NCBI GenBank assembly: GCA_964035795.1
Contig: CAXIVU010000259.1
Location: 124,001-188,000, forward strand
Length of the DNA stretch: 64,000 nucleotides
Reading direction: 5' to 3'
DNA from: Pterobdella sp. o SKG-2022
Taxonomy: Eukaryota > Annelida > Clitellata > Hirudinida > Piscicolidae
Shown: piece after piece, positions 50,301 to 62,300 of the stretch
Numbering within the stretch: the stretch's first letter is position 1
Layout of the letters: each line of letters opens with the position of its first letter
Translations under genes and position numbers: made by a program
The notes under the pieces: generated by a model
Seen by the model: the letters and a program-made list of their open reading frames with translations, nothing else
The model's database searches: none
What the model was told of the DNA's origin: nothing

Positions 50301-53300
50301 ACAACGCCAACTACAATTTCTGTAACAACAACTTCATTGGCTACAGCTACAACAGTTTCGACAACGATTGCAACATCAACGCAAACAACAACTGTTATTA
50401 TGACAACAACGACAGAAATGTTGTCTAAATCTACGCCAACAGTTACTACTGTAGAAACAACAACGCCAACTACAATAACTGTAACAACAACTTCATTGGC
50501 TACAGCTACAACAGTTTCGACAACGATTGCAACATCAACGCAAACAACAACTGTTATTATGACAACAACGACAGAAATGTTGTCTAAATCTACGCCAACA
50601 ATTACTACTGTAGAAACAACAACGCCAACTACAATAACTGTAACAACAACTTCATTGGCTACAGCTACAACAGTTTCGACAACGATTGCAACATCAACGC
50701 AAACAACAACTGTTATTATGACAACAACGACAGAAATGTTGTCTAAATCTACGCCAACAGTTACTACTGTAGAAACAACAACGCCAACTACAATAACTGT
50801 AACAACAACTTCATTGGCTACAGCTACAACAGTTTCGACAACGATTGCAACATCAACGCAAACAACAACTGTTATTATGACAACAACGACAGAAATGTTG
50901 TCTAAATCTACGCCAACAGTTACTACTGTAGAAACAACAACGCCAACTACAATAACTGTAACAACAACTTCATTGGCTACAGCTACAACAGTTTCGACAA
51001 CGATTGCAACATCAACGCAAACAACAACTGTTATTATGACAACAACGACAGAAATATTGTCTAAATCTACGCCAACAGTTACTACTGTAGAAACAACAAC
51101 GCCAACTACAATAACTGTAACAACAACTTCATTGGCTACAGCTACAACAGTTTCGACAACGATTGCAACATCAACGCAAACAACAACTGTTATTATGACA
51201 ACAACGACAGAAATGTTGTCTAAATCTACGCCAACAGTTACTACTGTAGAAACAACAACGCCAACTACAATAACTGTAACAACAACTTCATTGGCTACAG
51301 CTACAACAGTTTCGACAACGATTGCAACATCAACGCAAACAACAACTGTTATTATGACAACAACGACAGAAATGTTGTCTAAATCTACGCCAACAGTTAC
51401 TACTGTAGAAACAACAACGCCAACTACAATAACTGTAACAACAACTTCATTGGCTACAGCTACAACAGTTTCGACAACGATTGCAACATCAACGCAAACA
51501 ACAACTGTTATTATGACAACAACGACAGAAATGTTGTCTAAATCTACGCCAACAGTTACTACTGTAGAAACAACAACGCCAACTACAAGAACTGTAACAA
51601 CAACTTCATTGGCTACAGCTACAACAGTTTCGACAACGATTGCAACATCAACGCAAACAACAACTGTTATTATGACAACAACGACAGAAATGTTGTCTAA
51701 ATCTACGCCAACAGTTACTACTGTAGAAACAAAAACGCCAACTACAATAACTGTAACAACAACTTCATTGGCTACAGCTACAACAATTTCGACAACGATT
51801 GCAACATCAACGCAAACAACAACTGTTATTATGACAACAAAGACAGAAATGTTGTCTAAATCTACGCCAACAGTTACTACTGTAGAAACAACAACGCCAA
51901 CTACAATTTCTGTAACAACAACTTCATTGGCTACAGCTACAACAGTTTCGACAACGATTGCAACATCAACGCAAACAACAACTGTTATTATGACAACAAC
52001 GACAGAAATGTTGTCTAAATCTACGCCAACAGTTACTACTGTAGAAACAACAACGCCAACTACAATAACTGTAACAACAACTTCATTGGCTACAGCTACA
52101 ACAGTTTCGACAACGATTGCAACATCAACGCAAACAACAACAGTTATTATGACAACAACGACAGAAAAATTGTCTAAATCTACGCCAACAGTTACTACTG
52201 TAGAAACAACAACGCCAACTACAATAACTGTAACAACAACTTCATTGGCTACAGCTACAACAGTTTCGACAGCGATTGCAACATCAACGCAAACAACAAC
52301 TGTTATTATGACAACAACGACAGAAATGTTGTCTAAATCTACGCCAACAGTTACTACTGTAGAAACAACAACGCCAACTACAATAACTGTAACAACAACT
52401 TCATTGGCTACAGCTACAACAGTTTCGACAACGATTGCAACATCAACGCAAACAACAACTGTTATTATGACAACAACGACAGAAATGTTGTCTAAATCTA
52501 CGCCAACAGTTACTACTGTAGAAACAACAACGCCAACTACAATAACTGTAAGAACAACTTCATTGGCTACAGCTACAACAGTTTCGACAACGATTGCAAC
52601 ATCAACGCAAACAACAACTGTTATTATGACAACAACGACAGAAATGTTGTCTAAATCTACGCCAACAGTTACTACTGTAGAAACAACAACGCCAACTACA
52701 ATAACTGTAACAACAACTTCATTGGCTACAGCTACAACAATTTCGACAACGATTGCAACATCAACGCAAACAACAACTGTTATTATGACAACAAAGACAG
52801 AAATGTTGTCTAAATCTACGCCAACAGTTACTACTGTAAAAACAACAACGCCAACTACAATTTCTGTAACAACAACTTCATTGGCTACAGCTACAACAGT
52901 TTCGACAACGATTGCAACATCAACGCAAACAACAACTGTTATTATGACAACAACGACAGAAATGTTGTCTAAATCTACGCCAACAGTTACTACTGTAGAA
53001 ACAACAACGCCAACTACAATAACTGTAACAACAACTTCATTGGCTACAGCTACAACAGTTTCGACAACGATTGCAACATCAACGCAAACAACAACTGTTA
53101 TTATGACAACAACGACAGAAATGTTGTCTAAATCTACGCCAACAATTACTACTGTAGAAACAACAACGCCAACTACAATAACTGTAACAACAACTTCATT
53201 GGCTACAGCTACAACAGTTTCGACAACGATTGCAACATCAACGCAAACAACAACTGTTATTATGACAACAACGACAGAAATGTTGTCTAAATCTACGCCA

Positions 53301-56300
53301 ACAGTTACTACTGTAGAAACAACAACGCCAACTACAATAACTGTAACAACAACTTCATTGGCTACAGCTACAACAGTTTCGACAACGATTGCAACATCAA
53401 CGCAAACAACAACTGTTATTATGACAACAACGACAGAAATGTTGTCTAAATCTACGCCAACAGTTACTACTGTAGAAACAACAACGCCAACTACAATAAC
53501 TGTAACAACAACTTCATTGGCTACAGCTACAACAGTTTCGACAACGATTGCAACATCAACGCAAACAACAACTGTTATTATGACAACAACGACAGAAATG
53601 TTGTCTAAATCTACGCCAACAGTTACTACTGTAGAAACAACAACGCCAACTACAATAACTGTAAGAACAACTTCATTGGCTACAGCTACAACAGTTTCGA
53701 CAACGATTGCAACATCAACGCAAACAACAACTGTTATTATGACAACAACGACAGAAATGTTGTCTAAATCTACGCCAACAGTTACTACTGTAGAAACAAC
53801 AACGCCAACTACAATAACTGTAACAACAACTTCATTGGCTACAGCTACAACAGTTTCGACAACGATTGCAACATCAACGCAAACAACAACTGTTTTTATG
53901 ACAACAACGACAGAAATGTTGTCTAAATCTACGCCAACAGTTACTACTGTAGAAACAACAATGCCAACTACAATAACTGTAAGAACAACTTCATTGGCTA
54001 CAGCTACAACAGTTTCGACAACGATTGCAACATCAACGCAAACAACAACTGTTATTATGACAACAACGACAGAAATGTTGTCTAAATCTACGCCAACAGT
54101 TACTACTGTAGAAACAACAACGCCAACTACAATAACTGTAACAACAACTTCATTGGCTACAGCTACAACAATTTCGACAACGATTGCAACATCAACGCAA
54201 ACAACAACTGTTATTATGACAACAAAGACAGAAATGTTGTCTAAATCTACGCCAACAGTTACTACTGTAGAAACAACAACGCCAACTACAATTTCTGTAA
54301 CAACAACTTCATTGGCTACAGCTACAACAGTTTCGACAACGATTGCAACATCAACGCAAACAACAACTGTTATTATGACAACAACGACAGAAATGTTGTC
54401 TAAATCTACGCCAACAGTTACTACTGTAGAAACAACAACGCCAACTACAATAACTGTAACAACAACTTCATTGGCTACAGCTACAACAATTTCGACAACG
54501 ATTGCAACATCAACGCAAACAACAACTGTTATTATGACAACAAAGACAGAAATGTTGTCTAAATCTACGCCAACAGTTACTACTGTAGAAACAACAACGC
54601 CAACTACAATTTCTGTAACAACAACTTCATTGGCTACAGCTACAACAGTTTCGACAACGATTGCAACATCAACGCAAACAACAACTGTTATTATGACAAC
54701 AACGACAGAAATGTTGTCTAAATCTACGCCAACAGTTACTACTGTAGAAACAACAACGCCAACTACAATAACTGTAACAACAACTTCATTAGCTACAGCT
54801 ACAACAGTTTCGACAACGATTGCAACATCAACGCAAACAACAACTGTTATTATGACAACAACGACAGAAATGTTGTCTAAATCTACGCCAACAGTTACTA
54901 CTGTAGAAACAACAACGCCAACTACAATAACTGTAACAACAACTTCATTGGCTACAGCTACAACAGTTTCGACAACGATTGCAACATCAACGCAAACAAC
55001 AACTGTTATTATGACAACAACGACAGAAATGTTGTCTAAATCTACGCCAACAGTTACTACTGTAGAAACAACAACGCCAACTACAATAACTGTAACAACA
55101 ACTTCATTGGCTACAGCTACAACAGTTTCGACAACGATTGCAACATCAACGCAAACAACAACTGTTATTATGACAACAACGACAGAAATGTTGTCTAAAT
55201 CTACGCCAACAGTTACTACTGTAGAAACAACAACGCCAACTACAATAACTGTAACAACAACTTCATTGGCTACAGCTACAACAGTTTCGACAACGATTTC
55301 AACATCAACGCAAACAACAACTGTTATTATGACAACAACGACAGAAATGTTGTCTAAATCTACGCCAACAGTTACTACTGTAGAAACAACAACGCCAACT
55401 ACAATAACTGTAACAACAACTTCATTGGCTACAGCTACAACAGTTTCGACAACGATTGCAACATCAACGCAAACAACAACTGTTATTATGACAACAACGA
55501 CAGAAATGTTGTCTAAATCTACGCCAACAGTTACTACTGTAGAAACAACAACGCCAACTACAATAACTGTAAGAACAACTTCATTGGCTACAGCTACAAC
55601 AGTTTCGACAACGATTGCAACATCAACGCAAACAACAACTGTTATTATGACAACAACGACAGAAATGTTGTCTAAATCTACGCCAACAGTTACTACTGTA
55701 GAAACAACAACGCCAACTACAATTTCTGTAACAACAACTTCATTGGCTACAGCTACAACAGTTTCGACAACGATTGCAACATCAACGCAAACAACAACAG
55801 TTATTATGACAACAACGACAGAAAAATTGTCTAAATCTACGCCAACAGTTACTACTGTAGAAACAACAACGCCAACTACAATAACTGTAACAACAACTTC
55901 ATTGGCTACAGCTACAACAGTTTCGACAGCGATTGCAACATCAACGCAAACAACAACTGTTATTATGACAACAACGACAGAAATGTTGTCTAAATCTACG
56001 CCAACAGTTACTACTGTAGAAACAACAACGCCAACTACAATTTCTGTAACAACAACTTCATTGGCTACAGCTACAACAGTTTCGACAACGATTGCAACAT
56101 CAACGCAAACAACAACTGTTATTATGACAACAACGACAGAAATGTTGTCTAAATCTACGCCAACAGTTACTACTGTAGAAACAACAACGCCAACTACAAT
56201 TTCTGTAACAACAACTTCATTGGCTACAGCTACAACAGTTTCGACAACGATTGCAACATCAACGCAAACAACAACAGTTATTATGACAACAACGACAGAA

Positions 56301-59300
56301 AAATTGTCTAAATCTACGCCAACAGTTACTACTGTAGAAACAACAACGCCAACTACAATTTCTGTAACAACAACTTCATTGGCTACAGCTACAACAGTTT
56401 CGACAACGATTGCAACATCAACGCAAACAACAACTGTTATTATGACAACAACGACAGAAATGTTGTCTAAATCTACGCCAACAGTTACTACTGTAGAAAC
56501 AACAACGCCAACTACAATTTCTGTAACAACAACTTCATTGGCTACAGCTACAACAGTTTCGACAACGATTGCAACATCAACGCAAACAACAACTGTTATT
56601 ATGACAACAACGACAGAAAAATTGTCTAAATCTACGCCAACAGTTACTACTGTAGAAACAACAACGCCAACTACAATAACTGTAACAACAACTTCATTGG
56701 CTACAGCTACAACAGTTTCGACAGCGATTGCAACATCAACGCAAACAACAACTGTTATTATGACAACAACGACAGAAATGTTGTCTAAATCTACGCCAAC
56801 AGTTACTACTGTAGAAACAACAACGCCAACTACAATTTCTGTAACAACAACTTCATTGGCTACAGCTACAACAGTTTCGACAACGATTGCAACATCAACG
56901 CAAACAACAACTGTTATTATGACAACAACGACAGAAATGTTGTCTAAATCTACGCCAACAGTTACTACTGTAGAAACAACAACGCCAACTACAATTTCTG
57001 TAACAACAACTTCATTGGCTACAGCTACAACAGTTTCGACAACGATTGCAACATCAACGCAAACAACAACAGTTATTATGACAACAACGACAGAAAAATT
57101 GTCTAAATCTACGCCAACAGTTACTACTGTAGAAACAACAACGCCAACTACAATAACTGTAACAACAACTTCATTGGCTACAGCTACAACAGTTTCGACA
57201 GCGATTGCAACATCAACGCAAACAACAACTGTTATTATGACAACAACGACAGAAATGTTGTCTAAATCTACGCCAACAGTTACTACTGTAGAAACAACAA
57301 CGCCAACTACAATAACTGTAACAACAACTTCATTGGCTACAGCTACAACAGTTTCGACAACGATTGCAACATCAACGCAAACAACAACTGTTTTTATGAC
57401 AACAACGACAGAAATGTTGTCTAAATCTACGCCAACAGTTACTACTGTAGAAACAACAACGCCAACTACAATAACTGTAAGAATAACTTCATTGGCTACA
57501 GCTACAACAGTTTCGACAACGATTGCAACATCAACGCAAACAACAACTGTTATTATGACAACAACGACAGAAATGTTGTCTAAATCTACGCCAACAGTTA
57601 CTACTGTAGAAACAACAACGCCAACTACAATAACTGTAACAACAACTTCATTGGCTACAGCTACAACAATTTCGACAACGATTGCAACATCAACGCAAAC
57701 AACAACTGTTATTATGACAACAAAGACAGAAATGTTGTCTAAATCTACGCCAACAGTTACTACTGTAGAAACAACAACGCCAACTACAATTTCTGTAACA
57801 ACAACTTCATTGGCTACAGCTACAACAATTTCGACAACGATTGCAACATCAACGCAAACAACAACTGTTATTATGACAACAAAGACAGAAATGTTGTCTA
57901 AATCTACGCCAACAGTTACTACTGTAGAAACAACAACGCCAACTACAATTTCTGTAACAACAACTTCATTGGCTACAGCTACAACAGTTTCGACAACGAT
58001 TGCAACATCAACGCAAACAACAACAGTTATTATGACAACAACGACAGAAAAATTGTCTAAATCTACGCCAACAGTTACTACTGTAGAAACAACAACGCCA
58101 ACTACAATTTCTGTAACAACAACTTCATTGGCTACAGCTACAACAGTTTCGACAACGATTGCAACATCAACGCAAACAACAACTGTTATTATGACAACAA
58201 CGACAGAAATGTTGTCTAAATCTACGCCAACAGTTACTACTGTAGAAACAACAACGCCAACTACAATTTCTGTAACAACAACTTCATTGGCTACAGCTAC
58301 AACAGTTTCGACAACGATTGCAACATCAACGCAAACAACAACTGTTATTATGACAACAACGACAGAAAAATTGTCTAAATCTACGCCAACAGTTACTACT
58401 GTAGAAACAACAACGCCAACTACAATAACTGTAACAACAACTTCATTGGCTACAGCTACAACAGTTTCGACAGCGATTGCAACATCAACGCAAACAACAA
58501 CTGTTATTATGACAACAACGACAGAAATGTTGTCTAAATCTACGCCAACAGTTACTACTGTAGAAACAACAACGCCAACTACAATTTCTGTAACAACAAC
58601 TTCATTGGCTACAGCTACAACAGTTTCGACAACGATTGCAACATCAACGCAAACAACAACTGTTATTATGACAACAACGACAGAAATGTTGTCTAAATCT
58701 ACGCCAACAGTTACTACTGTGGAAACAACAACGCCAACTACAATTTCTGTAACAACAACTTCATTGGCTACAGCTACAACAGTTTCGACAACGATTGCAA
58801 CATCAACGCAAACAACAACAGTTATTATGACAACAACGACAGAAAAATTGTCTAAATCTACGCCAACAGTTACTACTGTAGAAACAACAACGCCAACTAC
58901 AATAACTGTAACAACAACTTCATTGGCTACAGCTACAACAGTTTCGACAGCGATTGCAACATCAACGCAAACAACAACTGTTATTATGACAACAACGACA
59001 GAAATGTTGTCTAAATCTACGCCAACAGTTACTACTGTAGAAACAACAACGCCAACTACAATTTCTGTAACAACAACTTCATTGGCTACAGCTACAACAG
59101 TTTCGACAACGATTGCAACATCAACGCAAACAACAACTGTTATTATGACAACAACGACAGAAAAATTGTCTAAATCTACGCCAACAGTTACTACTGTAGA
59201 AACAACAACGCCAACTACAATAACTGTAACAACAACTTCATTGGCTACAGCTACAACAGTTTCGACAGCGATTGCAACATCAACGCAAACAACAACTGTT

Positions 59301-62300
59301 ATTATGACAACAACGACAGAAATGTTGTCTAAATCTACGCCAACAGTTACTACTGTAGAAACAACAACGCCAACTACAATAACTGTAACAACAACTTCAT
59401 TGGCTACAGCTACAACAGTTTCGACAACGATTGCAACATCAACGCAAACAACAACTGTTATTATGACAACAAAGACAGAAATGTTGTCTAAATCTACGCC
59501 AACAGTTACTACTGTAGAAACAACAACGCCAACTACAATTTCTGTAACAACAACTTCATTGGCTACAGCTACAACAGTTTCGACAACGATTGCAACATCA
59601 ACGCAAACAACAACTGTTATTATGACAACAACGACAGAAATGTTGTCTAAATCTACGCCAACAGTTACTACTGTAGAAACAACAACGCCAACTACAATTT
59701 CTGTAACAACAACTTCATTGGCTACAGCTACAACAGTTTCGACAACGATTGCAACATCAACGCAAACAACAACTGTTATTATGACAACAACGACAGAAAT
59801 GTTGTCTAAATCTACGCCAACAGTTACTACTGTAGAAACAACAACGCCAACTACAATAACTGTAAGAACAACTTCATTGGCTACAGCTACAACAGTTTCG
59901 ACAACGATTGCAACATCAACGCAAACAACAACTGTTATTATGACAACAACGACAGAAATGTTGTCTAAATCTACGCCAACAGTTACTACTGTAGAAACAA
60001 CAACGCCAACTACAATTTCTGTAACAACAACTTCATTGGCTACAGCTACAACAGTTTCGACAACGATTGCAACATCAACGCAAACAACAACTGTTATTAT
60101 GACAACAACGACAGAAATGTTGTTTAAATCTACGCCAACAGTTACTACTGTAGAAACAACAACGCCAACTACAATAACTGTAAGAACAACTTCATTGGCT
60201 ACAGCTACAACAGTTTCGACAACGATTGCAACATCAACGCAAACAACAACTGTTATTATGACAACAACGACAGAAATGTTGTCTAAATCTACGCCAACAG
60301 TTACTACTGTAGAAACAACAACGCCAACTACAATTTCTGTAACAACAACTTCATTGGCTACAGCTACAACAGTTTCGACAACGATTGCAACATCAACGCA
60401 AACAACAACTGTTATTATGACAACAAAGACAGAAATGTTGTCTAAATCTACGCCAACAGTTACTACTGTAGAAACAACAACGCCAACTACAATAACTGTA
60501 AGAACAACTTCATTGGCTACAGCTACAACAGTTTCGACAACGATTGCAACATCAACGCAAACAACAACTGTTATTATGACAACAACGACAGAAATGTTGT
60601 CTAAATCTACGCCAACAGTTACTACTGTAGAAACAACAACGCCAACTACAATTTCTGTAACAACAACTTCATTGGCTACAGCTACAACAGTTTCGACAAC
60701 GATTGCAACATCAACGCAAACAACAACTGTTATTATGACAACAACGACAGAAATGTTGTTTAAATCTACGCCAACAGTTACTACTGTAGAAACAACAACG
60801 CCAACTACAATAACTGTAAGAACAACTTCATTGGCTACAGCTACAACAGTTTCGACAACGATTGCAACATCAACGCAAACAACAACTGTTATTATGACAA
60901 CAACGACAGAAATGTTGTCTAAATCTACGCCAACAGTTACTACTGTAGAAACAACAACGCCAACTACAATTTCTGTAACAACAACTTCATTGGCTACAGC
61001 TACAACAGTTTCGACAACGATTGCAACATCAACGCAAACAACAACTGTTATTATGACAACAACGACAGAAATGTTGTCTAAATCTACGCCAACAGTTACT
61101 ACTGTAGAAACAACAACGCCAACTACAATAACTGTAACAACAACTTCATTGGCTACAGCTACAACAGTTTCGACAACGATTGCAACATCAACGCAAACAA
61201 CAACTGTTATTATGACAACAACGACAGAAATGTTGTCTAAATCTACGCCAACAGTTACTACTGTAGAAACAACAACGCCAACTACAATAACTGTAACAAC
61301 AACTTCATTGGCTACAGCTACAACAGTTTCGACAACGATTGCAACATCAACGCAAACAACAACTGTTATTATGACAACAACGACAGAAATGTTGTCTAAA
61401 TCTACGCCAACAGTTACTACTGTAGAAACAACAACGCCAACTACAATAACTGTAAGAACAACTTCATTGGCTACAGCTACAACAGTTTCGACAACGATTG
61501 CAACATCAACGCAAACAACAACTGTTATTATGACAACAACGACAGAAATGTTGTCTAAATCTACGCCAACAGTTACTACTGTAGAAACAACAACGCCAAC
61601 TACAATTTCTGTAACAACAACTTCATTGGCTACAGCTACAACAGTTTCGACAACGATTGCAACATCAACGCAAACAACAACTGTTATTATGACAACAAAG
61701 ACAGAAATGTTGTCTAAATCTACGCCAACAGTTACTACTGTAGAAACAACAACGCCAACTACAATAACTGTAACAACAACTTCATTGGCTACAGCTACAA
61801 CAGTTTCGACAACGATTGCAACATCAACGCAAACAACAACTGTTATTATGACAACAACGACAGAAATGTTGTCTAAATCTACGCCAACAGTTACTACTGT
61901 AGAAACAACAACGCCAACTACAATAACTGTAAGAACAACTTCATTGGCTACAGCTACAACAGTTTCGACAACGATTGCAACATCAACGCAAACAACAACT
62001 GTTATTATGACAACAACGACAGAAATGTTGTCTAAATCTACGCCAACAGTTACTACTGTAGAAACAACAACGCCAACTACAATAACTGTAAGAACAACTT
62101 CATTGGCTACAGCTACAACAGTTTCGACAACGATTGCAACATCAACGCAAACAACAACTGTTATTATGACAACAACGACAGAAATGTTGTCTAAATCTAC
62201 GCCAACAGTTACTACTGTAGAAACAACAACGCCAACTACAATTTCTGTAACAACAACTTCATTGGCTACAGCTACAACAGTTTCGACAACGATTGCAACA

